This document shows positions 50,413-61,951 of a stretch of 64,000 nt of DNA, piece by piece. The stretch covers positions 1,537,665,072 to 1,537,729,071 of the forward strand of contig OY856409.1 in NCBI GenBank assembly GCA_963693085.1, in the 5' to 3' direction. Source of the stretch: Alisma plantago-aquatica (Eukaryota > Streptophyta > Magnoliopsida > Alismatales > Alismataceae). Within the stretch, counting starts at the first letter, position 1. Each line of letters opens with the position of its first letter. The translations under genes and the position numbers were made by a program. Below the pieces are notes generated by a model. It had not been told where the DNA came from, did not search any database, and saw nothing but the letters and a program-made list of their open reading frames with translations.

Positions 50413-53400
50413 ATGGATAGATCATGGATGTCCATTCGGAATTGCTGCACCCTAGAGTTTAATTCTGGTCTTGACAAGTTCATTAGATTTGCCGAGGAAC
50501 ATAGGAAACAACCTGGAGATAGGTTCTACTGTCCATGTAGGCATTGCGGTAACAACCTGAAAGTCAACACTGGTGACAAAATCAAAACTCATGTCATGTG
50601 CAACGGGATTATACAAGACTATACAGAATGGCACTGGCATGGAGAGATTTCAAACCCGAAACCAGTAGATGTCGATAGTAGTGCTTGTGTGGAAGAAGAA
50701 ATTGCCTACGATGACGTAGATGTGAATGAACCAGTTCCAGTAGACATCGTTGATGCGATGCTGGATAGTTGTGGGGTAGAGCACGCCGATCCACCTCCCA
50801 TTTTTAGAAACATTGTGCATGATGCTGAGATGCCGTTATACACAGGTTGTACTAAGTTTACGAAGCTTAGAGCTGTGTTGAGATTGTATAAGTTGAAAGC
50901 TAACAATAGATGGAGCTACAAAAGCTTCACGTCATTGTTGTCTTTGTTGAAATAAATGTTTCCTGAAGGAAACGAGCTGCCAATCTCAACATACCAGGTA
51001 AAGAAATTGGTGTGCCCAATGGGAATGGATGCCAAGAAGATACACGCATGCCTAAATGATTGTGTATTATTTCAAAAGGACTATGCAGATTTGAAAGATT
51101 GTCCAAAATGTGGTGCGTCACGGTATAAATTGACGACTTCGGGGGAGTCCAAAACTGGTTCTCCTGCCAAGGTGATGTGGTTTCTACCTATAGTATCACA
51201 GTTTCAACACTTGTTTGCCAATCCGATAGATGCGAAGAATTTGAGGTGGCATGCAGATGTTAAGAAAAACAATGATGGGATCCTACGACATGCGTCTGAT
51301 TCCCCACAGTGGAAGAAGATTGATCTATTGTACCCTGAATTTGGTGAAGAAGTCAGGAATCTAAGACTTGGTCTTTGTACAGATGGGATGAATCTGTATG
51401 GGACATTGAGCAGCCAACATAGCACTTGGCTAGTCATGCTTGTTTCATACAATCTTCCTCCCTGGCTGTGTATGAAAAATAAGTACGTAATGATGTCGTT
51501 GTTGATATCAGGCCCTAAACAACCTGGAAATGACATCGATGTTTATCTTGAACCTCTGATTGATGACTTAAAGAAACTCTGGGGTGAAGGTGTGATGACC
51601 TATGATGCTTCACGAAGAGAGACATTTCATTTGCATGCTATGTTGTTTTGCACTATTAATGACTTTCCAGCATATGGGAATTTGTCTGGATATAGTGTCA
51701 AAGGAGCTAAAGCGTGTCCTATATGTGAACAGAACACTGATTCAACAAGACTAAAACATGGCGGTAAGAATGTATATCTCGGTCATCGAAGGTTTCTTCC
51801 AAAATTCCATCTGTATCGTAGGAAGCACAAAGCATTCAATGGATTGAATGAGGAACAGAGTGCACCTAAACCTATACCAGGGGAGGTAGTTTATGAAAGA
51901 GTAAAAGACTTTGTCAATGAATTTGGTAAAAGATCACAATGTACTATACGGAGTGACAATTCTTCATTCAAGAAGAAGTCAATATTTTGGGATCTTCCTT
52001 ATTGGAGTTCTTTGACAGTCAGACATTGTATCGATGTAATGCACGTTGAGAAAAATGTCTGTGATAGCATCATTGGTACTCTGTTAAATATACCATGTAA
52101 GACTAAAGATGGGATAAAATCCAGACTGGACCTACGTGAAATGGGAATAAGGTCAGAATTAACAAAATTACGTGAAATGGGTTATAAAAGAACATACTTA
52201 CCTCCCGCTTGTTACACGTTGTCTAGAAAGGAGAAGAAAGCATTTTGTGAATGCTTGGTAAATGTTAAGGTGACACATGGTTACTCATCCAACATCCGTA
52301 GATTGGTATCAATGAAAGATCTGAAGTTGATAGGTCTTAAATCTCATGATTGTCACACTCTAATGCAACAAATATTGCCCGTGGCAATTCGATCTATATT
52401 GCTGAAGCATGTAAGGTTTGCAATCACCAGACTTTGTTTCTTTTTCAACGGTCTCTGCAACAAAGTTATTGACCCTGAGACTCTCGATAATTTGCAAAGA
52501 GAAGTGGTTGTTACCCTATGTCAGCTTCAGATGTATTTCCCTCCTTCGTTCTTTGATATCATGGTACATCTTGTTGTCCACTTGACTAGGGAAGTGAAAA
52601 TCTTGGGACCGGTTTTCTTGCATTGGATGTATCCCTTTGAACGATACATGAGTGTTTTTAAAGGTGATGTTTGAAACCGTTATCGGCCTGAAGGGAGTAT
52701 TATTGAAGGTTATGTGGCGAGAGAGGTTATGGATTTCTACAATGACTTTCTCAGTGGTAATGACACTCCTGATAATGACAAGAATATTGACGAGCTATTT
52801 GGCAAAGGAATTTTGGGATCACGTGTGAAAGTAATCAGCCGTGAGCAGTTGGAACAAGGTCATTTGTATATTTTACACAACATGGACGAAGTGAATGTTT
52901 ATATCGAGGAACATACCAATTTCATCAAAAGACAATATCCTCGAGCCAATACAATGTGGCTTGCTAGAGAGCATAACAAGACTTTTATTAAGTGGTTTGA
53001 AGATAAAGTCTTACATCAACTATCTCAAACACCAGATGATATTACTGAAACTATCAAATGCCTCCCTTTAAACCAAAGTTGACTGTTATGTCTTATGAAG
53101 GGTATGACATTAATGGATTCACATATTACACAAAGCGCCAAGATGATAAGAGTGTCGTCCAAAACAGTGGGGTCACCCTTCAAGCATCGACTATGTTTTT
53201 TGCAAGTGCAAAGGATAAGAGTCCACGTGAAGCTAAAATGTCATATTACGGTGTCATTGAAGACATATGGGAATTTGACTACATAGATTTCAGAATTCCA
53301 CTCTTCAAATGTAATTGGGTTGATAACACCAAAGGAGTTATAGTGGATGAATTGGGTTTCACTTTAGTGAACTTTGAAAAGATTGGCGAGAAGGCTGAAC

Positions 53401-53636
53401 CATTCATATTGGCATCATAGGCGAAAAAAGTATTTTATATCGATGATCCTGCAAATGATAAATGGTCGGTTGTTCTTCATGGTAAAAGACAGTTCATTGA
53501 AGATCCTATAGATGAAGAACAATACTATGATAAGTATGATGACTCCAGTCCATTCTCAGTTGGGTTGCCAACACCAACAAATATTGAAGCTAATGATGAC
53601 TTGCATGTGCGCGGAGATCACAATGAAGGATTGTAA
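50413..53636 (+). pseudogene. CACTA transposase (tnp2 / Transposase_21), nearly intact
   Basis: Start ATG 50413 (MDRSWMSIRNCCTLEF) directly follows a likely splice acceptor. The N-terminus is the Transpos_assoc domain (FYCPCRHCGNN, about residues 35-50). The frame is broken by TAA at 50953 (codon 181) and TGA at 52672 (codon 754, in a VxNRYRPEG context usually VRNRYRPEG, so CGA to TGA). The core Transposase_21 domain carries LGLCTDGMN (Asp codon 51382) and GYSVKGAKACPIC, followed by a DUF4218-like HCIDVMHVEKNVCDS segment and the EVKILGPVFLHWMYPFERY block. A frameshift near 53060-53080 leads into a DUF4216 domain (EGYDINGFTYYT to GLTLVN-like text), which has TAG at 53418 and ends at 53636. It would cut and rejoin the element ends in the nucleus. 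Confidence 0.9.
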
Positions 53637-53911
53637 TTGATAAAAAAATTGCAATATTAGAGGTATGTTTTGTTTTATACGTTTTTATTTTTCTGAATAT
53701 GTGAACTTTACAATTTGAATTACTTTAACTATACAAAAATAATGAAAATTTAATATGTTGTTCAAAACTGAGTATCAAACCATCACTTAAAATTTGAGCT
53801 TAATTTATAATGTGAATTACTTTACAATCTGAATGTGAACTTTACAATGTGAGCTTTACAATTTGAATTTTTGTACAATGTGAACTTTACAATTTGAATG
53901 TGAATTTGTAG

Positions 53912-56900
53912 ATGGTTGACCATTCTCCTGATGACCGTGCTTATGATTACCGTGAGGGTGAGGACATCAATGCGCCGCCTCACAATGTAAGTTTTAAAAA
54001 TATATCATATATTTATATCTATATGTCCATTTATAGTTATATCTTGTAAATGTGATTATTTTGTCAAATTATAGGTTGATGATGCACAGGTACCATCTGA
54101 AGCACATGAGGCACTTGATCAACAACACCAAAAAGTTGACAAGAGAAGGGGCATCACTATGATGAAGAAGTTAATTGCGCAAAAGGGCAATGGACCCAAA
54201 CTTGTTGTGGATTTTGATAATGTAGGAAATGCATGTGGTGTGAATCGCAATTCATTTGTTTCATATCTTGGGTTTGTTACTCGTAGCCATTGTGGTTGTC
54301 ACTTAGATTCTTGGCATAACGTTTCTAAGGAGAAGAAAGACTTAATATGGACGGATTTATGCGTGAGTTATTATTAATTTGCAATTCTATTTTGTAGATT
54401 ACTAAATTTTTGGATACTAGTTAATAGCAATTCTATTTTGCAGAGTATATTTGAATTGGATGAAAAGATGCATCGTAAATGCGTGATGCAACGCTGTGGG
54501 AGAGTCCTAAGGAACTATAGGACAAATCTCACCCGAGAATACATAAAAGAAGCTAACAAGAGGAAGAAGACAACCACTGAATAGTGGAACTTCCAAGACA
54601 AAGAAGAATGGGACGCGTTTGTCGCTTCAAGACAAACTGATGAATTCAAGGTATTAGGCATCAGTCTCAATCTCAATAATTAATATATGTTGTATTCACC
54701 TATTCAATATTAACATTTAGTGTTACTAACCAAATCATTAATGTGCATACTAATTAGGCCCTCAGTGAGGCACAAAGATCAAGGCGTGCACTGAATGTGC
54801 ATGACCACACAATGGGTCCAAAGGGGTATGCAGGCATTCACCAAAGACTACAGTTTGAGGCTGCTGCTCAGTCTGCTACTACTCAGGAGTCCTCTACCAT
54901 AGGTAGCACACCTCTGCCTCGCCATGATGTCTGGATAGTTGGGAGGCAAAATAAGAAGGGAGAAATAACGAAGGCCGCAACTGCTGAGGCGGCTGTAAAA
55001 ATGGTAAAATACAACTCTTACAACAATCATTCAAATATTGATTATTTGTGATGTTTACTTAATTACAAAAAAAAATTTGGCGATTAGCGGGAGCTGCACG
55101 AGCTGAGGAAACAAGGCAAGTTCATCCCTGAGGGAACAAGGGATGAATTGACAGTTGCTCTGGGTAACACAGAGCATCCTGGACGTGTTAGGGCTGCAGG
55201 CGCTGGTGTGGGCATCAAAGCTTTTTTTGGGCCATCCCAGCACAAACATGTCCCAAAAGCGGGACTTTCACAAGAAGAGGTAACATATTCTTTCTTTATA
55301 ATGTTACTGTAAAAGAGAATTAAATAATTAGAATTTGACGTTTCTTTTATCCATGTATAGGTAGATAAGCTATTTGATAGGAAACTCGAAGAAAAACTCG
55401 AAGAAGCAATGAAAATGTGGCAGACATCTCATACTGCCACTTACCAGACAATACCTACTGCAGGCTCTACTCCTACTCCTACTATAGAGGTTGGGAGTAA
55501 TCTTGTAGAACCACCACCTAGCACATCCGCTGTAAGTATTTTTATGACATAGTAACTAGTTTTTTAATTCAAGATGATATGTATATATGAAATTATAGTC
55601 GTTTCAAAAAACGATAATATGTATATATGTATATAACATTCTTTACACAAAAATTTGTAGGGGTTGAAGCAATGCCATCTAAAAAGTAATGAATTTGTCG
55701 TTGCAGAGGCGTCGGCTTACCCATCCCTACCCGTGGAACAGTTTCACGGGTCTCCATTACCAGCTGGTTGGCTTCGTGTGAGCCCGGTACATATATTGCA
55801 AGGATGGGCGGATCTTCCATTGCCATATGCCCACCCAGATTGTGAAACGCTTGGTGAGGCAGAAGGATGAGTGATATTGTGGCGAAAAGCGGATGTCCTC
55901 TTTACCGAAACTGTATGATAAATTTACATTATGTTAAATTGTTTGTGTGTGTATATGATGTCAGTTGATATGAAATTATATATATATACAGGTTAAAAAG
56001 AAGACACCCACATCATCTAGGCCTCCACTTCCACCTCCTACATTACCTAGTTGGGTTCCACAGGACCTACCTATCCCGTTAGGTCCTAACTGTAGGGGTA
56101 TGGCAATATGGTTAGGCGAACATGATATAAATTGCCCTATAACTGTTTCTTCCAATTCAGATTCTACAGGTTAGTCATACGAAACCAAACTATTTATACA
56201 AGATATTTTGGAGTTGTTTGGAAATGATTAGCTAAATACATATGTGATAGAGCCATGGATAAGGTGAGATCTTCTTTATACATCCATATACCTTGTGTAT
56301 GATTTGGTGATCTGGTTTCTTATTTATTAATGCATGTGTAATTAATACATATTTTGTAGCTACTTAGACAAGATATGTGCAGATTTTGGATTTCAAACAT
56401 GTAGGGTTTTTTATTCCATCTTTGATTAGTCTAGTAGCTAAAGACCCTACGTCAGTTCAACAATACTGCTGTGAGGCTTTTACAAATTTTGCTGTAAATA
56501 AGAAGATGGTGATAATGGCTCCATTCAATGTAGAGTAAGGTTACTTTGCTTATTATAATTTGGACTTAAGAAAATTACATTTTTATTATGGATTTTGAGT
56601 TATTAATTTTTAACTTTTTTACCTCTAGTGGTAAGCATTGGGAGTTACTGGTTATTGTCCCTGAGATGTTCACTGTCTATTATCTAGATCCTAAGGGAAG
56701 TAAATTGAATACAAGATTTGGACACATAATGAAAATGACATTATTCCGGTGAGAAATATTTCATTTTCATATCCGTTAACATATGTTATTACATTACTAT
56801 TTAATTGCAATGTTCTGTGTTACATTAACATGTAGGGGTTTTGATGAGTTCAAAAAGGCTGGAGGAAAGGTCCCCAAGAAAAAGAACCAGCCAATAATTT

Positions 56901-57324
56901 GGAAGAACATGAAAGTAAGTTCCCGACTGCAATATATGTATATATTATTTATGTGAACAATGCTTAATTAGTTGTATTTTTTAATATTTTTTATGTTTGA
57001 ATTTATAGCGTGCTACACAAGACAACAAATGGGCATGTGGATACTATGTCATGCGATATATGCGCATGATTATCAAACATGCCGCACTGGATATCGAGTG
57101 TATTGCTCAGGTATTATTTAGTCTCATTAGATAATATGATCGAAATATATCAATTTTATTTATAGCTCATTAATTATATATATACATCATTCTCTTTACA
57201 GGTGTTTAAAGCTGACCCCATTACAAGACATGACTTACCAGATGTACATGCTCCCTATACGATGGGAGAATTAAATGAAGTAAGAGAAGAATGGGCAACA
57301 TCCATACAAATAGTGGGGATTTAA
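53912..57324 (+). pseudogene. CACTA second gene, spliced, with C-terminal C48 (Ulp1-like) protease domain
   Basis: ATG 53912 (MVDHSPDDRAYDYREGEDIN). Exons inferred from GT/AG signals that keep one frame: 53912-53986, 54075-54362, 54444-54650, 54758-55003, 55088-55279, 55361-55531, 55661-55912, 55992-56169, then shorter ones to the stop at 57322. The first half resembles TNPA-type plant transposase proteins (MKKLIAQKGNGPKLVVDFDN; Lys-rich; EELEEAMK-like coiled coil). The end is a C48 peptidase domain with His in GKHWELLVI (56636), Asp in YYLDPKG (56687), Gln (57018) and Cys in WACGYYVMRYM (57036). Two stops interrupt exons: TAG at 54582 (likely CAG) and TGA at 55868 (likely CGA). The exon between 56170 and 56540 is uncertain. 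Confidence 0.8.
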
Positions 57325-57719
57325 AATATAATTGGGATCCTGATAGCGAATAATGACTAAACAATGATATTTTGTAAATGAATTCCTGAATTATAATATA
57401 TATGTGTGAATGTTTCTACATGTCTGGATGTTTCTACATGTGTCTGAGTGAAAATGAATGAAAGTGTTGGTTGCTATCTGATTGTTTCTACATGTGTGAA
57501 TGTGAATGAATGGAACTACAGATTGCTAGCTACATGAATGTTTCTAAATGTGTGAAAATAAAATGGAACTGCAGGTTGCATTGCTAAATGCATGTGTGAA
57601 TATATATTTTTGTCGTTAAATTTGCAGGTTTGTGGCATGTTGTTGGCTGATATCAATGGATGTCGTAAAACCTGCAGTTCATAACTGAACTGCAGGTTTC
57701 TCATCCTGCGACCAGCCAT
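57325..57719. other. CACTA 3' region: TTTCTACATGTG repeats and a hairpin
   Basis: GTTTCTACATGTG and variants recur four times (57410-57550). A perfect 14-bp hairpin AAACCTGCAGTTCA/TGAACTGCAGGTTT with a TAAC loop lies at 57668-57699. No coding sequence. Confidence 0.75.
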
Positions 57720-58118
57720 AGCAGGTCTACAGACTAACAAAAAAAACAATAGGCGTCGATTATTTGTATAAAACCGGCACACAAAGTTATAGTGTCGGTT
57801 TTATATAAATAACCGGCGTCTATTTCCTGTGGCGCGAAGATATATGGCGTCAGTTTCTTACTTATAACCGACACTGATAGTGCCCAAGATGGCACCCTTT
57901 CTGTGGCGCGAAGGGTTTGGGTGTCGGTTTCTTATCTAATAACTGACGCATGTAGTCCCATGATGGCGCGTTTTCAGTGGCGCGCGAAGAGTTTGGGCAT
58001 CGGTTTTGGAACTGACGCATAATGGGTGAGCTTTTAGTGTCGCCCACATAGGTGTCGCTTAGAAACCGACACTAAAGGCCTTAAATAACCGACACTAAAG
58101 GTAGGTTATGTAGTAGTG
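57720..58118. repeat. CACTA right end: subterminal repeats and TIR
   Basis: GTGTCGGTT, AACCGACAC and one-base variants (for example ACCGGC) recur about ten times, mirroring the left end, with interspersed GTGGCGCGAAG words (57832, 57902, 57976). Ends with TGTAGTAGTG. Confidence 0.85.
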
Positions 58119-58121
58119 AGG

Positions 58122-58702
58122 GAAGCGTAGACTTCTTCCTATAGGGAAAATGAGGCTTCTTCAAGAATTTGTGTATGTTAGGGAGAGTGATATCATATTG
58201 CTTGTAGAAGGCCTCACAGTTTAGGTGGTCAAAATACTCAGGGTAATCCTTTCTCCATGTGTCAATCACCTCAGTACTAGAGAAATGATATTCAGGGTAT
58301 TCTTTGAGACTTGGAATATATTGCCGACAATCATGGAAGTCAGAGCGTCTTGAGTACTTTGTGTAGGTACAAGAGCATCATAAATCCATTGCAAATTTGT
58401 ATAGAATTTGTGAACAGATTTGGTGCTTGTGCTAGATTTGTTATAGCATGCACGTTCAACACTCAGGGCGGAGAGGTGGTGGTCGTACAACAACTCGACA
58501 ACCTAATCAATAACCTTTTGTTTATGTTGGTGTGGCTAAAATAGGGCACGAAAAGGATAGGGGTTCCTCGGAAGGAGCTCCTTGTACCTATTTAGAGCAT
58601 CATTGGAGACAAAGAAGGTATCATCAAAAGGAATCAAGCAAGAGTTGTAGGAGGAGGATGGTGCTTTAGAGGAGGCGGCTCTCTTTCTCCTATTTGAAGT
58701 CA
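58122..58702 (-). pseudogene. Element D env-like ORF, 5' part
   Basis: Starts ATG 58702 (MTSNRRKRAASSKAPSSSYN), preceded by a pyrimidine-rich leader. It continues through FFVSNDALNRYKELLPRN, a pattern shared with env-like ORFs of Sireviruses (Phe-x-Ser..Ala..Tyr..Leu), and VHKFYTNLQWIYDALVPTQS. Two in-frame TAG codons (about 58540 and 58507, likely CAG) and a frameshift near 58266 break it. The coding sequence would resume at 48340 across the CACTA insertion. No clear signal peptide. Identity as env-like rests mainly on position after pol. Confidence 0.55.
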
Positions 58703-59289
58703 TGGAGGCGAGATAAGAAGAAAAGAGAGGTCAAAAAAATAGAGAACACCACCAAAATAGGACCAAGCATCTAGGGATGATAATCAAGAGGTCTCGACAG
58801 GTCAAGCAAGGCCTGGCTAGGGCTAGGAAGAGGATGGTTGAGGCTAGGGTTCAGAACTTGAGGGAGATGGAGAGTGAATCAGTCAATTTTTCTCTAGTTG
58901 AAAGGGAGAATATTCGGCCGAACCATACTTAAGTTTGCTCTATACTGGCCATTGGTAGAGTTATGAGACTAGGAAACTCGACCAAGTGGTTATTTACAAA
59001 AGCTCTTAGCCACCCATCAGTCGAATTTGTAACTCGGTCGACCGAAAGTTTAGAATTTCTAATTTCTAGCCATTTGAGTGTCAATTAAATTTATATTTCT
59101 AGTCAATTTTGCATTTTAAACATATTTAGGCACATATCACTCATCATTGGGTACTATTTAGCAATAAAATAAGTGTTTGCAAAAAATACCCAAAACAAGC
59201 GAAAAACAAGGCATACAAACATGAAATTTTTAGCACTTTAGCAAGCAAAGGTGATCATGACATGAGCATATATATAGGATAGATGGAAG

Positions 59290-59490
59290 TTAACTAGAAG
59301 GCATATCATATTCATCCAAAGCAATTATGAGTGATTTAGGTCTAATAAAATTAAATTTCTCTCTAGTTATAGGTTTAGTGAAAATGTGACATGTGTAGAA
59401 CGTACGTGTAAAATACAAGTGTACGTTTCTAAGTAATATAGGCCTATGAGGTCCGAGTGTCAAAATTAGGCAATCGTTTACCAGAGACAA
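59290..59490 (-). pseudogene. pol: Element D: C-terminal end of copia pol (RNase H tail)
   Basis: Reads HIFTKPITREKFNFIRPK, the well-known end of Ty1/copia RNase H (usual form ADIFTKPL..xxFxxLR..LG). It ends at 59290, about 590 bp upstream of the env-like ATG. Upstream, homology to copia stops at about 59490, so integrase, RT and gag are gone. The spacer 58703-59289 is noncoding and includes a perfect TCGGTCGACCGA palindrome at 59034-59045. Confidence 0.75.
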
Positions 59491-60630
59491 CTACTTACGA
59501 AAACCAATTCATCTAGACCTAAAAAATAGTTGATTGTTTGTTTAATTAATTAAAATAAAATGCAAATGCGAAACAAGAGTAACAAATGAGTGAATCAGAG
59601 TAGAACGTATTCCTTAGGGACTACAAGTAACCGCTACACACTAACATCTATTACTCATATCCCTAGATAAAGAGCCTGTAGCAAGAACTACCCACTCCTG
59701 CAGTGTATTTGACTACCTATTCTAATGCCAATCTCAATCCCATTTCCATAGTAAGACGTGCTTTAATGAATCCTCTGGGTAACCTATTCATGTTCATAAG
59801 ACACCTTTCCCAAAGGGAAACATAAAACATGTGTTATTATGGATTTCCAATCCTTAATCCTACTCCCATAGTTATCAAGGATCTAGTTAATCACCTATGA
59901 TGCACAACACAGATTCGATATGATTTCATAGCAATATGCCCAAGAATAAGGAGAAAACAATATACTAATGCAAAAGATCCATATACAATGTACAATCGGG
60001 ATACTCCCATGTCCTAGAGAACACGAGGATTGGCCCCTCATGGTTTCCATGGACAAAAACATGCAAGGAAGAAGAAAAATATGGAGAACATAGAAAAACC
60101 AATGTACCCCCTGGTGAAACGTGACTAGGATGCTCCACGCAGACAAACGGATCAGCAAACCATGAATTTTGCCCACCGAACATGCCTGGAACCTCCCAAA
60201 CGTGTGGTTCTCCTTCTTGTTCTCCACTCCCATGCCGTAGCCATCGTGCAATGGAATAGAATGTGATTGATTAGGTTTGTCCAAACTCCCCTTAAGTCAT
60301 AGAAGTGACTTAGGGTGAAATAAATCCTCAACCGTCGGATTAAACTTGATTTTCAGACTTTCCTGATCATGTAGACTCAGTAGTATCAACTCTGTAAGTA
60401 AGTAGTACTGAGACTATTCTTCAAACCTTCTCTCTCTCTGATGCAATCTTGATACTATCGACTTTGAACACGATAGTAACGAGTCTGTACAATTCCTTGA
60501 GTCTTCTACTGATGTGATTTCAATATTATGGCTTGTGAGGTTGGTAGTACCGAGTCTGTGCGACTCTTTGATGTGTGTCGTTGTACATGAAACAATCACT
60601 AGGAAAAGTCCTAGAGTTTAACCTTCTAAC
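59491..60630. other. LTR-like AT-rich region, no gene
   Basis: Has the look of plant Athila-type LTR sequence (AATTAATTAAAATAAAATGC, AAACAAGAGTAACAAATGAG), but without a matching second copy or clear ends. Short degenerate repeats of a GTA(C/G)(C/T)GAGTCTGT type lie at 60395-60570. The 129-codon minus ORF at 59895-60284 has no recognisable domain. Confidence 0.35.
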
Positions 60631-61951
60631 CCGGTTGTCAACTTGTTGTGAACAACAAGTCAACTTAGTATAGAAAGGTATCGATCCAAGGGACGGCAGA
60701 AAAGAAAAGTCAAAATCAAAATCCAATCGCAAGTATAAGAATGAAATCTCGATTTGAGAGAGTTGTTAATACTAAGAACAAAAATAAAAGTGCTGAAATA
60801 AAGTTTAACTAATCAAGAAATAAAGATTTGGGGTCCGGAAGATCACCACCAAAACCACGTTCCTATTCAACTAATCAAATTCTAAACTCCAAGGATCAAA
60901 TCAGGACCTTGTGTTTACATGTCCTTACGGAAAAAATCACAAGGTTCAGACTTCCCGTGAACTCGTTGGCCCCGACGTTCACGGATCATTGCCCAACCGT
61001 CCAACATGCCATTATCCACGGTCATATAAAAAAGCATGTGAATTCAAACTGGCGTTCAAACCCAAGGCTTAGGTGGTCGCATCACCATGGATTATAACAA
61101 GAATAAGATTAAATATATGAAAAGATGATAATCAAAATTAAGGGACTATTGTTTCATTCTTACAGAGATCCACGGTCATATCACTCCATAAGAATATATC
61201 AGATCATCCAAATAACCACAAAGAAACAAAGAGAAGACATTTATTCGATGGAGGAATATAACTGATTATATTGAATAGAACCAGGCTAAGGGGCTACTCT
61301 CATGCCCCAGAGAAATTTACTCAGACATAACAAGACCAAAAGAAATGCAAACTAAAATGAGATCCAACATTATACAAGATGTGGCCTACAACTAAAAATT
61401 GGATGAAATAGAATGAAGAATGGAATGCTTTTATAAGTGAAGAGTCCCTCTTTTTATAGGAGGGTGAGGGGGTAGGCTTCCCTAAAAAGAGGGGGAAAAG
61501 AGAGGGAGACTAATTTTTAAATTTTCTGTATCTGGTCAAATCGAAAGTTGGTTGTCTTTAATTATCTTGACCATGTAACTCCCTTTAATGTATATTCTCA
61601 CAGCATCGATTTCAAACATATTTTTCTCCCATGAAAAGACAAAAGTGGTCCAAATAATAGGATTTTATTTTTGGAAATTAAATTCCCTTTCTAATGAATA
61701 CTTGTACACTCACTTTGGAGTTCGAATGCAAGAGTTATGTCACTTTTGGTGGATGGTATATATGAATTTCAGGACTGCTACAAATTATGTAATTTTCCTA
61801 CAAAACCCAAGAAAATAGAATTAAAACTCCAATTAAAGAGAAAAAAACTAAAATAACACAATTAATTATGAAACTAAGAGAATAAATAACAAAATAATCC
61901 TAAAAAAATATCAAAAATATATAAATAAAAGGGATAAATATACATTCATCA
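60631..61951 (-). repeat. Probable LTR of Athila-like element E
   Basis: On the minus strand a purine tract AAGTCTGGGG (about 61968-61977), typical of the 3' end of Athila/Tat elements, is followed by TGATGAATGTATATTTATCC, the expected LTR start at 61951. The far end is unclear; a GTATCGATCC motif at 60677 is near it. The small ORFs inside are not genes. Confidence 0.5.

Larger units (their letters stand above)
48344..58118 (+). mobile_element. CACTA (En/Spm) DNA transposon, 9775 bp, complete ends
   Basis: Terminal inverted repeats CACTACTACA (48344-48353) and TGTAGTAGTG (58109-58118) are flanked by the 3-bp target duplication AGG (48341-48343 and 58119-58121). Both subterminal regions carry many GTGTCGGTT / AACCGACAC words in both orientations, the expected transposase-binding arrays. 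Inside are a GC-rich leader, a tnp2-type transposase gene and a second, intron-rich gene ending in a C48 peptidase domain, both on the plus strand. Each gene has a few stops, so this copy is probably inactive, although its ends look usable in trans. It inserted in the env-like ORF of D. Confidence 0.93.

Noticed and set aside
59895..60284. 129-codon minus-strand ORF
   Set aside because: No recognisable domain, lies in LTR-like sequence, and overlaps a second frame of similar quality; not supported as a gene.
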